A DNA stretch of 54,844 nt from Thermoguttaceae bacterium. GTDB lineage: Bacteria > Planctomycetota > Planctomycetia > Pirellulales > Thermoguttaceae. Both the position numbers and the translations under genes were made by a program. The notes beneath the pieces are model-generated. The model was not told the origin of the DNA. It was given only the letters and a program-made list of their open reading frames with translations, and did no database searches. The DNA lies in contig JANXBW010000030.1 of NCBI GenBank assembly GCA_025060325.1, forward strand, positions 1 to 54,844. Reading direction: 5' to 3'. Positions 25,153 to 34,723 of the stretch are shown one piece after another; the stretch's first letter is position 1; every line of letters starts with the position of its first letter.

Positions 25153-26145
25153 ATGAAGTACCGGTTCTTTCCTGCTTTAAACCGAGAGGTTTCGGAAATC
25201 GGCTTGGGAACTTGGCAATTGGGTGGCACCGAGTGGGGTGATGTGCCGGAGGACCAGGCCTTGGCAACCCTGGCCGCCGCAGCCGATGCTGGTGTCACCT
25301 TTTTTGACACTGCAGACATCTACGGCTTGGGAAGAAGTGAGACCCTTATTGGCCGATTTCTTCGCAGTCGGCCAGATCGGGATCGCTTTGTTGTGGCCAC
25401 AAAACTGGGGCGTCAGCCTCAGCCTGGGTGGCCGGAAAACTTCAAGCCCGAATTTGTCCGCCGCCATACCGAGGATTCCCTGCGTCGTTTGGGTGTGGAC
25501 GTAATTGATCTAACCCAAACGCACTGTCTACCGATGGAGGATATCCGAAGGTTTGGGGTATTTGATACTTTGCGACGGCTGCGAGAGGAAGGCAAGATTC
25601 GGGCATTTGGAGCGAGCGTAGAAAGCGTTGACGAAGCCCTCGAGTGCCTCGAAGAGGAGGGGATGGCATCGCTACAGATTATCTTCAACATCTTTCGGCA
25701 AAAGCCGATTGATACCGTTTTCGATAAGGCCAAGGCCAAGGGCGTAGCGCTTATCATTCGCTTACCCCTGGCCAGTGGACTCCTGGGCGGGACCCTCAGT
25801 CGGGAAACTGTCTTTCCGCCGAATGACCATCGGTACTTTAACCGGGACGGGCAGCGGTTTAACGTTGGCGAGACCTTTGCCGGGTTGCCTTTCGAAAAGG
25901 GCCTGGAACTTGCCGAGAAAATTCGTCAATGGGTGCCTCCGGGAATGACCATGGCCCAGATGGCACTCCGATGGTGTTTGGATTTCGAAGCGGTCACGAC
26001 GGTCATTCCTGGGGCAAAACGACCGGAGCAGGCTGGGGCGAACGCCTCGGCGAGCGATCTCCCGCAGCTGCCGCCAATCTTACACAATCGGCTTGGGCGA
26101 TTTTATCAGGCCGAGGTAACTGCGCACATTCGGGGCAAGTATTGA
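25153..26145 (+). CDS. Aldo/keto reductase
   Basis: This is a cytoplasmic NAD(P)H-dependent TIM-barrel reductase of carbonyl compounds, often sugars or aldehydes. The full catalytic tetrad is visible: Asp52 and Tyr57 in 'FFDTADIYGLG', Lys84 in 'VVATKLG', and His124 in 'LTQTHCLP'. 'EIGLGTWQLGG' is the N-terminal strand, and 'MAQMALRWCLDFEAVTTVIPGAKRPEQ' near the C-terminus is the usual cofactor-binding segment. Length is 330 residues, normal. It lies 208 bp after the GH36 gene on the same strand, so a shared role in using released sugars is plausible but not shown. Confidence 0.93.
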   Translation: MKYRFFPALNREVSEIGLGTWQLGGTEWGDVPEDQALATLAAAADAGVTFFDTADIYGLGRSETLIGRFLRSRPDRDRFVVATKLGRQPQPGWPENFKPEFVRRHTEDSLRRLGVDVIDLTQTHCLPMEDIRRFGVFDTLRRLREEGKIRAFGASVESVDEALECLEEEGMASLQIIFNIFRQKPIDTVFDKAKAKGVALIIRLPLASGLLGGTLSRETVFPPNDHRYFNRDGQRFNVGETFAGLPFEKGLELAEKIRQWVPPGMTMAQMALRWCLDFEAVTTVIPGAKRPEQAGANASASDLPQLPPILHNRLGRFYQAEVTAHIRGKY

Positions 26146-26338
26146 CCGAAGCGTATTCCGCCCGCCTCAACCTGCCGGCGCTGCAGAATCATCTCGCAAG
26201 TTTTAGTCAACAAATGGCCAACGAGGGCCAGCATTTCCGGGCTCGGGTTCCTTTCTGGGCAATGGCTTCGGCAAGCAAAAAGCGGGTTACCTCAAGTAAA
26301 CTTAGCCAGCGGCATTTGCCTTCTCTTCGCCGGCGCGA

Positions 26339-27592
26339 TCAAAGTTCGAAGTGGAGGGCATGCTCAATTTCTTCGCGAACGGCGGGGTGGGTTTCCATAA
26401 CGAGGTGTCGCTCCAATAAGCTGCGGATTCTTCCCGAAGGATAGCCTGCTAGTGCCCAGGCCGCCACCTGGCGGACCACCGGATGAGGATCTTGAAGGGC
26501 CCGCTCAAGCGAACTGAGCCATTGCTCCACAGGTTTCCCCGGCCTCAAGGCCGTTTCCACCGTCGAGGTCGCCCACTCGCCCTGAGACACGGACTCTGCG
26601 GGCACCCCGCGGCCGTCGAGGGTCGAAGGGGGTCCGGTTCGCCGATCCTGAGAGAGCTTCCGCAAAGCATTTCCGAGGACAAGGGCCGCATTGCGGCGAA
26701 GTCCCGAACTCTTGGCCCGCCAAAGCGGCAATTGCCGGAAGCGCAGTCGCAACTGTTCGTCTGAGGCCGCTAGGACTTCGCACGCATCGATATGCGGCAC
26801 GGGCCCCGGGAGGAGCCAAGAATTTTCCGCGTTGGGTGTTTCTGCCCGAAAGAGCTTTCGATTCCAGGGGCATACCTGCTGACAAACGTCGCAGCCAAAG
26901 AACCAATCCCCGAAAAGGGGCCGAAGCTCCCGGGGGGCCAATCCGCGTGCTTCGATCGTCCAGTAACTGATGCATCGACGCGGGTCAAGTAAGTAAGGCG
27001 CAACGAGCGCACCGGTGGGACAGGCCTCGATGCACGCTCCACAGGTACCGCAGTGGGTCCCCGGGAAGGGGGAATCCGGCTGAAGCTTGGCGGTGGTGAG
27101 TACCTCCCCCAACAAGAGGTAGCTCCCAAACCGGGGATGGATAAGCATGCAGTTTTTCCCCAGCCAGCCCAGCCCGGCCAGGACGGCAAATGACCGCTCA
27201 AGCAGCGGGGCGGTGTCGAGGGCGGTTCTTACCCGGCTGTCTGGAAAGACGTTTTGGACTGTAATGGCCAGCTCGCGCAGCTGCTGTCGCAATACTTGGT
27301 GATAGTCGCGGCTCGCCGCGTAAGCAGCAACGCGGCCCGCCCCGAGGGGGAGGGGATCTGGTGAGCTTGGCCGGTAGGGAGCGGCGAGGACGATTATGCT
27401 TTGGCAGCCCGGCAAGACACCCTCGGGATGTCTATAAGCCTCAAGCCGCTGGGGAATGTAGGCCATTTCCCCCGCGTATCCCTCGTCCACCCAACTCTTA
27501 AAAGTGAGCCAATGCGGAGACTCCTGAGCGGCCGCAATCCCCGCCGCTGCGAAGCCTAACTCAATAGCTCGCGATTTCACTTTTTCAGCCAT
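26339..27592 (-). CDS. queG: Epoxyqueuosine reductase
   Basis: QueG carries out the last step of queuosine synthesis, reducing epoxyqueuosine to queuosine in tRNA with a corrinoid cofactor and two [4Fe-4S] clusters. The N-terminal domain has 'ALDTAPLLERSFAVLAGLGWLGKN', including the conserved Asp126. The first cluster motif is 'CGTCGACIEACP' (Cys181, 184, 187, 191). The second is 'CDVCQQVCPWN', followed by a helical HEAT-like C-terminus ('HPVVRQVAAWAL'). Length is 417 residues, longer than the 370-390 usual, mainly in the C-terminal repeats. I chose the ATG at 27592 because the family starts with the 'KVKSRAIELGF' helix. The ribosome binding site is weak. It diverges from rpmE. Confidence 0.95.
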   Translation of the reverse strand: MAEKVKSRAIELGFAAAGIAAAQESPHWLTFKSWVDEGYAGEMAYIPQRLEAYRHPEGVLPGCQSIIVLAAPYRPSSPDPLPLGAGRVAAYAASRDYHQVLRQQLRELAITVQNVFPDSRVRTALDTAPLLERSFAVLAGLGWLGKNCMLIHPRFGSYLLLGEVLTTAKLQPDSPFPGTHCGTCGACIEACPTGALVAPYLLDPRRCISYWTIEARGLAPRELRPLFGDWFFGCDVCQQVCPWNRKLFRAETPNAENSWLLPGPVPHIDACEVLAASDEQLRLRFRQLPLWRAKSSGLRRNAALVLGNALRKLSQDRRTGPPSTLDGRGVPAESVSQGEWATSTVETALRPGKPVEQWLSSLERALQDPHPVVRQVAAWALAGYPSGRIRSLLERHLVMETHPAVREEIEHALHFEL

Positions 27593-27980
27593 CAAAGTCA
27601 GGTTCCCCAGCACCAATGCCGGCAATCGGGGAAAATCCTTGGCATGGGAGCATGCTGCCGCCTGGATGGGTCGTCTACACGAAAGGCACGCGGCATGGGT
27701 GTTCTGGAGCGCCGCGTCTCCTCTTTGGCCTCACGCCTCTCAGGGCCGTAATTGCCGAAAAAATAGAATCGGGGTAACATTACGAAACGCGCCGGAACGA
27801 AACGCGCCGGAAAACGGTCGAGTTTTGTGCGTCGTTCCTCGGCTCGCCCGATCCCGCAGGCTAATTTCTGCGCCAACTTGAGGGATCACAAAATCACCGT
27901 ACTTCGCGGAGAATCAACGTAATTTTAGGAAACTTTTGCGCATTTCGCCGGGAGAGAATTTGTAACGGGAGAGAGCTTTC

Positions 27981-28211
27981 ATGAAGGAGGGTATCCATCC
28001 CCCTTATTTTGAAACCAAGGTCACGTGTGGTTGCGGTAATACCTTCGTGACCGGCAGTACGAAGCCGGAAATTAAAGTGGACATCTGCAACGTTTGTCAC
28101 CCATTCTTTACCGGCAAAGTAAAGTATGTCGACACCGCCGGACGGATCGAGCGCTTCATGACCAAATTTGGCTCCGGCGAAATTGCCAGTTTGAAGCGAA
28201 AGAAAAAGTAA
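27981..28211 (+). CDS. rpmE: 50S ribosomal protein L31
   Basis: This small protein of the large ribosomal subunit contacts the central protuberance and the small subunit. It begins '[16 protein letters not shown]' and has '[22 protein letters not shown]', both diagnostic of L31. The zinc-binding cysteines are present (Cys16, Cys18, Cys36, Cys39), so this is the zinc-containing form and not the zinc-independent paralogue. Length is 76 residues with a basic C-terminus. It heads the order rpmE-prfA-prmC, which is common in bacteria. prfA starts 50 bp downstream. Confidence 0.97.
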   Translation: MKEGIHPPYFETKVTCGCGNTFVTGSTKPEIKVDICNVCHPFFTGKVKYVDTAGRIERFMTKFGSGEIASLKRKKK

Positions 28212-28261
28212 GTACGGCGAATTGCGGGGATCGTCTTCTTTACGCGGCTTAAGAAAGCATC

Positions 28262-29353
28262 ATGGCTTCCTCGGTCCGCGATGAACTTGAAGCAAAGCTG
28301 CAGCGGTTCGAAGAGCTGGAGCGGCTCATGAACGATCCGGAGGTTTTGGCCGATCCAGCTCGCTTGGGGCCTATCGTCCGCGAACATGGCAGCTTGGCAA
28401 AAATCGCCACCCGCTATCGCCGCTTGAAGGAGCTAAATGCTCAGATCGCCGAAGCGGAGGCTTTGGCGCGGGGTGACGACCCTGAGCTCAAAGAGCTGGC
28501 TCAGGCGGAACTGCCGACCCTCCGGGCGGAGCGGGAGGCTTGTTGGGAAGATCTTCTAGAAATGACCACGGGCGGGGAGGATGCTCATCGCACCCGTTGT
28601 GTCCTAGAGATTCGCGCAGGCACCGGAGGCGAGGAGGCTGCTCTTTTTGCCCGGGACCTCTATAACATGTACCGGCGCTACGCAGAAAGCCGGGGGTGGA
28701 AATGGGAGGTAATGGACGCCCATCCCTCCGACTTGGGCGGCTTTAAAGAGGTCATCGTCGGGATTGAAGGTGAGGGTGCTTTTCGCCGGCTTCAGTACGA
28801 AAGCGGTGTTCACCGGGTTCAGCGGGTGCCGGAGACGGAGGCCCACGGCCGGATCCATACCTCAGCGGCTACGGTAGCTGTCCTCCCGGAACCGGAGGAT
28901 ATCGAAATCGAGCTAAAGCCGGAGGATTATCGGGAGGACGTCTTTCATGCTGGCGGTCCGGGCGGTCAGCACGTCAATAAAACTGCGTCGGCTGTTCGTT
29001 TGACACACTTGGCAACCGGCATCGTGGTCACGATTCAGGATGAGCGGAGCCAGCATAAGAACCGGGCTAAGGCGCTGCGGGTGTTAAAGGCGCGGCTCTA
29101 TGAGCTTCGTCGGCGCGAAGAGGAACAAAAGCGGGCCCAGGAGCGCCGCAGTAAGATCGGGACCGGCGACCGGAGCGAACGGATTCGCACTTATAACTTC
29201 CCGGAAAACCGCGTGACCGACCACCGCATTGGGCTGACCCTTTATCAGCTGGATCAGATCCTGGAAGGGGACCTAGACCCGGTGATCGATGCCCTTCTTG
29301 ATCGCGAAAAGGAGGAACAGCGACAGGCCTTCGGCTTAGCAAGTCGCTCCTAG
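28262..29353 (+). CDS. prfA: Peptide chain release factor 1
   Basis: RF1 ends translation at UAA and UAG. The catalytic GGQ (residues 234-236, in '[13 protein letters not shown]') and the class motif '[19 protein letters not shown]' are present. The codon-reading tripeptide is P-E-T here where P-A-T is common; this variation is known in RF1. The N-terminal coiled helical domain ('[16 protein letters not shown]') and '[20 protein letters not shown]' are typical. Length is 363 residues. It follows rpmE and precedes prmC, whose product methylates the GGQ glutamine. Confidence 0.98.
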   Translation: MASSVRDELEAKLQRFEELERLMNDPEVLADPARLGPIVREHGSLAKIATRYRRLKELNAQIAEAEALARGDDPELKELAQAELPTLRAEREACWEDLLEMTTGGEDAHRTRCVLEIRAGTGGEEAALFARDLYNMYRRYAESRGWKWEVMDAHPSDLGGFKEVIVGIEGEGAFRRLQYESGVHRVQRVPETEAHGRIHTSAATVAVLPEPEDIEIELKPEDYREDVFHAGGPGGQHVNKTASAVRLTHLATGIVVTIQDERSQHKNRAKALRVLKARLYELRRREEEQKRAQERRSKIGTGDRSERIRTYNFPENRVTDHRIGLTLYQLDQILEGDLDPVIDALLDREKEEQRQAFGLASRS

Positions 29354-29497
29354 GCACCCGGTGTGTTGAACGGGGGTCTTTAAACTGCGGCGGCCGGAAC
29401 CGATGGGGCCCGACTCATTCTCGGTCCTGCCACCGGTGGATTAAGGTCCCTCCCGGGCTGGTAGGTTAAACGGTGGCCATTGCGGGGGAGATAGCCA

Positions 29498-30373
29498 GTG
29501 GAGGAGAAGTGGACTATTGGCCGACTCTTGCAGTGGACCACCGAATATCTTCGTCAACGCGGCTCGTCTACGCCCCGGTTGGATGCGGAATTACTTCTTG
29601 CCCACGCGATTGGCTGTCAACGCATTGAGCTTTATACCCAGTACGATTCCGAGCCGGACGAGCAAGCGAGGGCAAAATTTCGCGAGTATGTCCGTCGTCG
29701 CGGGGCTGGGGAACCGGTAGCTTATCTAATCGGCGGGCGGGAATTCTTTTCCCTTTGGTTTGAGGTGACTCCCGCGGTCCTTGTCCCTCGCCCGGAGACC
29801 GAGCTTGTTGTGACAACCGTGCTTGACATCGTCAAGAGTTCGCCGCCCCAAGAATCATGGGATATTTGCGACGTTGGCACCGGGAGCGGCGTTATTGCAA
29901 TTTGTCTAGCCAAGTATTTGCCCTCCTGTCAGGTGACGGCTGTTGATATAAGCAGCGAAGCGCTTCAGGTGGCCGCCCGAAATGCTGCCCGTCATCAGGT
30001 AGCAGAGAGGATTGAATTTGTCCACGGCGATCTTCTCCGGGATTTGCCGGCGGAGAAGCGTTTTCACATCATCGCAAGCAATCCGCCGTATGTTGGGGAG
30101 GATGAACTTCACCGACTTGCGCCGGATGTTCGATCTTTCGAGCCGGTGACGGCCCTCCTGGCTGGCAAGGAAGGCACAGAAGTGATCGCCGCGTTGACCG
30201 CCCAGGCCGCGCCGCGGCTAAAGTCCCCCGGTTGGGTGGTGATCGAAATTAGCCCCCAGATTGCTGACAAGGTAGCGTCCATTATCGCGGCACAGCCGGA
30301 GCTTGAACTTGTGGAGATCCGCAAAGACTTGGCGCGCTTGCCCCGAGTAGTGGTCGCACGTCTGCGCAAGTGA
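29498..30373 (+). CDS. prmC: Release factor glutamine methyltransferase
   Basis: PrmC N5-methylates the glutamine in the GGQ motif of release factors using S-adenosylmethionine. The N-terminal helical domain ('TPRLDAELLLAHAIG', 'EPVAYLIGGREFF') is followed by the Rossmann domain with 'DVGTGSGVIAI' (from residue 125) and the catalytic NPPY at 195-198 ('ASNPPYVGEDEL'). Length is 291 residues. The start is GTG at 29498, supported by GGGGGAG seven bases upstream. Position after prfA is the usual one. Confidence 0.97.
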   Translation: MEEKWTIGRLLQWTTEYLRQRGSSTPRLDAELLLAHAIGCQRIELYTQYDSEPDEQARAKFREYVRRRGAGEPVAYLIGGREFFSLWFEVTPAVLVPRPETELVVTTVLDIVKSSPPQESWDICDVGTGSGVIAICLAKYLPSCQVTAVDISSEALQVAARNAARHQVAERIEFVHGDLLRDLPAEKRFHIIASNPPYVGEDELHRLAPDVRSFEPVTALLAGKEGTEVIAALTAQAAPRLKSPGWVVIEISPQIADKVASIIAAQPELELVEIRKDLARLPRVVVARLRK

Positions 30374-31021
30374 CCAAGCATGCAAACAAAAACCCCGCGC
30401 GCTAAGGTGGAGCACCGCGTGTGGGGCGCGGATTAGAGCGGGGCGACGGTGTGCGGGGGGTTTGTTCGGCGGCTTGCAGCAAGTTAGCTGGGCCTGTCCC
30501 GCTCTGTAAGACAACGACCATTTCATCCGCCCCAATTGCCGGCGGTTCGAAGTGGTTGGTGTTCAGCCCGTGACACAAAAGCTGGGGCGCCCATGGCGGA
30601 AGTTCGGGCGGACGCGCGGCACTTGAACGGCGGGGTTCGGCAGGCCTAAAATCGGTTTTGGGAACCGGAACCTGCCACGTGTGGAGGTGGGGAGCTTATT
30701 TGCGAACGCTCCGGGAGCCGCACCGGTGGCGGTAAGCTGCCTGAAAATAAGGCAAACCGCAGAGTGCAAAGTGGCGCGGGGTTATTCGTTTGCTTTCTGC
30801 CGAGGCCGGGGGGTTAGTAGCCTCCGGTGCTAAGATCTTAGTCGGCACGGGGCTCATTTGGCGCCCGATAACCATTTGGGCGCCTGAGAGGGGATGTCCG
30901 GCTGAGGCCTTCGCGCAGCAAGCGGCGCAAATTGGGGCCGGGTTCTGCCAGTGGGGACCACGGCTAAGACTTCTTGCCGCCGGCGTAGTGAGGCCAGCCA
31001 TCGGGAAAACAGACAAAGGTC
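30374..31021. other. Gene-free stretch between prmC and tRNA-Val
   Basis: About 650 bases without a supported gene. A GC-rich imperfect stem near 30392-30422 (CCCCGCGCG with CGCGTGTGGGG) may weakly end the rpmE-prfA-prmC transcript, though no T-run follows. The frame at 30790-31044 runs into the tRNA and has no motifs. Confidence 0.4.
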
Positions 31022-31095
31022 GGGCGATTAGCTCAGTTGGTTAGAGCGCCACCCTTACAAGGTGGAGGTCGCTGGTTCGACTCCAGCATCGCCCA
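31022..31095 (+). tRNA. tRNA-Val (anticodon TAC)
   Basis: A complete cloverleaf: acceptor GGGCGAT/ATCGCCC with A as discriminator, D arm GCTCAGTTGGTTAGAGC, anticodon arm CCACC-CTTACAA-GGTGG with anticodon TAC, and T arm CTGGTTCGACTCCAG. Length is 74 nt and the CCA end is not encoded. Confidence 0.96.
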
Positions 31096-31431
31096 TTTTG
31101 GCAGTTTTCCCGGGCCGGGGACGATTGGCCGCGTTTCTCAGGCGTTTCTGCCGATTTGCCCACCGTTTAAGCGCAAGCTTGTTTCTCTACGCTGAGAGCA
31201 TGATCCGCTGAGCCGTCTTTTTGAAAGGTCCCCACCTTTTCGTCGCCGCTCGTGCCAGTTTGCTAGTTGCACACTGCTCTTTGTTTACGAATTTCTGTCG
31301 AGGTTTTGGGAATGCACAGGAGAAGCCCCAAGACAATCCGCTTCGCGCCACGGAAATGGGCCCTTGCGTAAATTGATCGTGTGTCACCGGGCTTTTCTAG
31401 AGAATAATCCTGCGCTCTTGTGGACGGTCCG
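31096..31431. other. Gene-free stretch after tRNA-Val
   Basis: About 335 bases with no supported gene. The minus-strand frames at 31187-31387 and 31263-31472 have no motifs and one overlaps the next gene. I see no clear terminator. Confidence 0.4.
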
Positions 31432-33195
31432 CTAACGCCTTTCCAGTGGAACCGCGTTGGGAGTCTCAACAAATAGCTCGATCTTGTGGACTAGGAACTC
31501 GCAAGGGACAATGTCCGGATAAAGGGCCAGAAGCTCGACCTCCTCACCGATCCAAAACTGGTCTCGGCTCCCTATCCGGAAGGACGGCAACCAGAAGGTT
31601 TTGGCGATGCTCCACTGCCCCAGTCTCTCAAAGGGCGGCTCCCTGCCGGCTTTCAGCCAGCTTAGCCGAATAGTGATCCCGTTTCGGGCAGAGCGGTGCG
31701 TGTACTCCACCAAGACCGCGTAGATTTTGCCCACCAGCGGCGGTGGCGTAAAAGTTGCGTATGTTTCGGGCCCTAGAACGACCACTGTCCCGTCCGGCAT
31801 TTGCCCGTGATGATGCCAGACGAGCATGCTCGGATGGACCACCACAGTGGCGAAGTCCGGGTTCTCTTTGAGCGTTCGCCACCATCCCCGCCCCAAGTTC
31901 TTCAGGCCGCGAAGTTCGTCTTCGCATGCTCCCAGCCGATTGGTGATAGCCAGGCCTAGAATGGGCATTCCTTGCTCCGCATGCTGGAACATCACCTCCT
32001 CAAATTCCCGATATTCCCCCAATTGACGGAAAGATTCCCCTTGTGTCCACAAGGAAACCGCTCCGGCGGCCAGACACAAGAGAAAGCCCACGAGTTTGCC
32101 TTTGGGGTCCTTCATCCACATTAAGAACGCTGCAATGTAAAGCCCCCCGATAAACATGCCATAACGGGGTACAAAACCGCCTTGCCAACCCCGTCCCAAA
32201 CTTGTCGCAAGCGCAAGGAATGCAAATACGGCAATTATCAACGCTAGCCAAAGGTGGTCAGTTTGTCCTCTGGAGAAACTTCTGACCATCATCCACAAGG
32301 TGGCAATCCAGAAGCAGGCCACGCCTAAGGCCGAGATCGGCCAAAGACGCTCTCCTACACGGTAAAGCGGCGAGGAAATAGTTTGCAGGAAAGTCACCCC
32401 TGTGGACCAAGAAAACGCAAAATACTCTTTATCAGTCAGACTTCGCCAACTAATCTCCGGAAAGGCAAGCACAAATGCACCAGCGGCGTAACCGACGATG
32501 ATGGCAAACCAGATGAGTCCCGAGATGAGTCTTGCACGGTCCCTCCGTAAGTTGCTAGCAAGCAGGTGACCAAAAAAGATAACCCCAGTGAGGAGGCCGA
32601 AGACTAGGCCAGTTGTGTACAGCGTCATAATGCCCACAAGCAGTGCCCAAACTCCATGCCAGTTAGCAAGCGACTCAGCCCAGCGTCGGGAATAGATCAG
32701 TACCGTGACAAGCACGGCTAGCCCGTAAAAAACTGTTATGCCCAGCCCGGTGCCCCATGTGACGATCTGAAAAGGCGAAAGGCCAAGCATCATCAACGGC
32801 ACAAAAATGTAAAGCTCCGCGCGGTCCCCACGAAGCTCCCGCCGTAAAAGAAAAAGGACAATTGTCGTGAGCACGCTTAGAAGCAGAACATTGACGATAC
32901 CAACAACGGTCAATTGCACGCCGAAAAGTTCCCATAGGGAGAAAAGGACGAGTTTTGTACCAGGAAGGACGTGAACCTCCAGTGGGGTGAAAAGATCAAG
33001 CCAGTAGCCTTGCCGCCACTTCAAATAGGACTTGACCATTTCCCAATCGTCAAGCCGAGGGACCCAGGTATTGCGGGCGATGGCTACGGCCAAATGTGCC
33101 CCGGCCAACAAAAGAAGGGCCAGCCACGGCAGCGCTGCTGTGCTAAACAACCTGGCCAGATTTCGGAAGGCCTTGTCCTCGTCTGAGCGTGGCAT
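31432..33195 (-). CDS. Polytopic membrane protein, unknown function
   Basis: 587 residues. The first 400 or so hold about ten to twelve hydrophobic helices, for example 'ALPWLALLLLAGAHLAVAIA', 'LTVVGIVNVLLLSVLTTIVLFLL', 'FGLLTGVIFFGHLLA' and 'GGLYIAAFLMWM'. The last 180 residues are soluble and beta-rich. An early extracytoplasmic loop carries 'PRLDDWEMVKSY', with paired acidic residues as in lipid-linked-sugar GT-C glycosyltransferases, which also have a multi-helix core and a soluble C-terminus. That comparison is only suggestive. GAGGA lies ahead of the ATG at 33195. It stands alone, so context gives no further clue. Confidence 0.7.
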   Translation of the reverse strand: MPRSDEDKAFRNLARLFSTAALPWLALLLLAGAHLAVAIARNTWVPRLDDWEMVKSYLKWRQGYWLDLFTPLEVHVLPGTKLVLFSLWELFGVQLTVVGIVNVLLLSVLTTIVLFLLRRELRGDRAELYIFVPLMMLGLSPFQIVTWGTGLGITVFYGLAVLVTVLIYSRRWAESLANWHGVWALLVGIMTLYTTGLVFGLLTGVIFFGHLLASNLRRDRARLISGLIWFAIIVGYAAGAFVLAFPEISWRSLTDKEYFAFSWSTGVTFLQTISSPLYRVGERLWPISALGVACFWIATLWMMVRSFSRGQTDHLWLALIIAVFAFLALATSLGRGWQGGFVPRYGMFIGGLYIAAFLMWMKDPKGKLVGFLLCLAAGAVSLWTQGESFRQLGEYREFEEVMFQHAEQGMPILGLAITNRLGACEDELRGLKNLGRGWWRTLKENPDFATVVVHPSMLVWHHHGQMPDGTVVVLGPETYATFTPPPLVGKIYAVLVEYTHRSARNGITIRLSWLKAGREPPFERLGQWSIAKTFWLPSFRIGSRDQFWIGEEVELLALYPDIVPCEFLVHKIELFVETPNAVPLERR

Positions 33196-33930
33196 TCGGT
33201 AGTCCTCGCGCGGGTAGGCTAAATACTCACGGTGGGAGGTACTTCCTGTTGATGACAGAGAAAACAGAGCAAGCTGTCCTCTTCAGTGTCAACTTTTCAT
33301 GAAATCGCACCTTCGGGACATCTCGAAAGCAAGCTTTTTCGCCAACCGCCTCTGGCATAAGTTGCTGATTTTTGGGTTGTTGAGAACAAGCTTGGCTGAA
33401 AGTTGGCTGATGTCTCAAACCGGTGAACCGATGCGAGGGATCTTGCAGGCTTGGCGCGGCGGCAGGGGCGGCCAGTCCGGAAGGCACACTGGCTGGCCCT
33501 CGCAACATTAAATCCTGGAAGAGTTCCGGTCAACAGCTAGCTCCGTTGTCCACGGACTTCCCCAATTGGCTGGCCTCGAGCTTGTGGGTAGGGATGGGAT
33601 TCTCCGGGGAACGGGTGGAGTTTTCTTTGCGAGAGAAAGCTTGCGCAAGCGGCCTAGGGTTGCAGAAGACGGGATTTTGCCGGGCGCCTGCGTCAGTGCG
33701 TGATCGGCCAAGAGCTGCCCGATTTAGCTAGCAGAAAGCTCAACGGCCGCCGCTTGGCCCCGAAATTTGGCTTAAAACACGAACATTTCGCAGGCCCCAA
33801 GCTGTTTGTAAAAGTCCTAACCTAGAGAGAATCTTGCCAGGGTAGCGTGATGTGCTGTTTTTCTACAAAAACGTGAGGAACAAGAGCATTGTTTTGCCGG
33901 CAAGGTCAACCGAGGGATTCTGTGGCCTGT
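33196..33930. other. Gene-free stretch between two minus-strand genes
   Basis: About 735 bases with no supported gene. The frames at 33227-33508 and 33423-33731 have no motifs. A small perfect hairpin lies at 33857-33872 (GTTTTT-CTAC-AAAAAC). I see no known RNA core. Confidence 0.4.
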
Positions 33931-34326
33931 CTACGAAATATCCGCCGACTCGCCCTCCGGCTTAAAAAGCCCTCGGTCAAGTTCGCTTTGAAGTTGCTCG
34001 ATTTCCCTGACAATAGCTGCAAGTCGCATCCCGAGCGGAGTGAGCTTGTAAACGACCCGGATTGGTGGTTTCTCTCCGTAAACAAACCGGTTAACGAGCC
34101 GAAATCCCACCATCTTCTTGAGCCGCTCGTTCATCACCTTGGGCGATAGCCCCGGACAACAGCGGAGCAGTTGACTTGGTCTTTTCTCGCCGTCGGCCAA
34201 AAGGGAAAGAAGGGCCGTTGACCATTTGCAAGCCAAAAGATCCTCCACAATGGATGCCACCCGCAGCATTTTACCTCCGGGCCTTTGCTCCGCCGAGTTT
34301 TGCGCGGATAGTTCTCCACTTACCAT
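33931..34326 (-). CDS. HxlR-family winged-helix regulator
   Basis: This is a DNA-binding transcriptional regulator of the HxlR/MarR-like winged-helix type, 131 residues. The core is visible in order: 'VEDLLACKWSTALLSLLADG', 'RPSQLLRCCPGLSPKVMNERLKKM' (recognition helix), 'GFRLVNRFVYGEKPPIRVVYKLTPLG' (wing) and a C-terminal dimerisation helix. Cys33 in 'ACKW' is at the position of the redox-sensing cysteine in several HxlR proteins (HypR, QorR-type), so it may sense electrophiles or disulfide stress; that is inference. It diverges from a thioredoxin-like gene across 160 bp holding three palindromes, so it probably controls that gene and itself. Confidence 0.9.
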   Translation of the reverse strand: MVSGELSAQNSAEQRPGGKMLRVASIVEDLLACKWSTALLSLLADGEKRPSQLLRCCPGLSPKVMNERLKKMVGFRLVNRFVYGEKPPIRVVYKLTPLGMRLAAIVREIEQLQSELDRGLFKPEGESADIS

Positions 34327-34338
34327 TTGGTAACCTTG

Positions 34339-34352
34339 TTACTCAAAAGTAA
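34339..34352. promoter_or_regulatory. Palindrome 1 in the HxlR/thioredoxin divergon
   Basis: TTACT-CAAA-AGTAA, a perfect 5-bp inverted repeat 13 bases upstream of the HxlR start codon on its own strand. Its position over the likely HxlR promoter or leader suggests autoregulation. Confidence 0.45.
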
Positions 34353-34422
34353 GCTCTTGGCTTTTCCGAGAGCGACCGAGAATTACCTATGACGACTAAC
34401 AAGTATGACGAATTGGCACCAA

Positions 34423-34438
34423 CAAACTTGGAAGTTTG
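34423..34438. promoter_or_regulatory. Palindrome 2 in the HxlR/thioredoxin divergon
   Basis: CAAACTT-GG-AAGTTTG, a perfect 7-bp inverted repeat with a 2-base centre, mid-way between the two genes. The size fits a dimeric winged-helix operator. Confidence 0.55.
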
Positions 34439-34452
34439 TAACTAATTTACCC

Positions 34453-34466
34453 GGGTAATGTTACCC
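34453..34466. promoter_or_regulatory. Palindrome 3 in the HxlR/thioredoxin divergon
   Basis: GGGTAA-TG-TTACCC, a perfect 6-bp inverted repeat ending six bases before the ribosome binding site of the thioredoxin-like gene. A regulator bound here would block transcription start or elongation. The G/TTAC half-site also appears in palindrome 1 (TTACT). Confidence 0.55.
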
Positions 34467-34486
34467 TCAGAAAAGGAGGTGCGAAC

Positions 34487-34723
34487 ATGAAGCAAAAAGT
34501 GTTATTTTACCACGCTGGTTGCCCGGTCTGCCAAGATGCTGAGCGAGCGGTCTTGGAACTTCTTGATCCCGCTCGGTTTGAGGTGGAAGTGATTCACCTA
34601 GGACAGCAAAAGGACCGGTTAGGGGAGGCAGAGCGCCTGGGAGTTCAGTCTGTCCCAGCCTTGGTCGTCAACAACCGAGTCTTCCATATCAATTTCGGCG
34701 CCAAACTCACCGATTTGAAGTAG
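34487..34723 (+). CDS. Thioredoxin-like / glutaredoxin-like small protein
   Basis: A 78-residue thioredoxin-fold protein beginning 'MKQKVLFYHAGCPVCQDAE'. The active site is Cys12-Pro-Val-Cys15, and 'GVQSVPALVVNNRVFHINFG' contains the conserved cis-proline (V-P). The protein is short for thioredoxin (about 105) and close to glutaredoxin/NrdH-type length. It has no signal peptide, so it should act in the cytoplasm on disulfides. AAGGAGGTG gives a very strong ribosome binding site. It diverges from an HxlR regulator and is its likely target. Confidence 0.85.
   Translation: MKQKVLFYHAGCPVCQDAERAVLELLDPARFEVEVIHLGQQKDRLGEAERLGVQSVPALVVNNRVFHINFGAKLTDLK

Noticed and set aside
28262-29353. P-E-T instead of P-A-T in RF1 as a sign of altered stop-codon use
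   Set aside because: The middle residue of this tripeptide varies among RF1 proteins, so it does not by itself suggest recoding.
30790-31044. Small gene running into tRNA-Val
   Set aside because: No motifs or ATG with a binding site; it overlaps the tRNA and is likely a chance frame.
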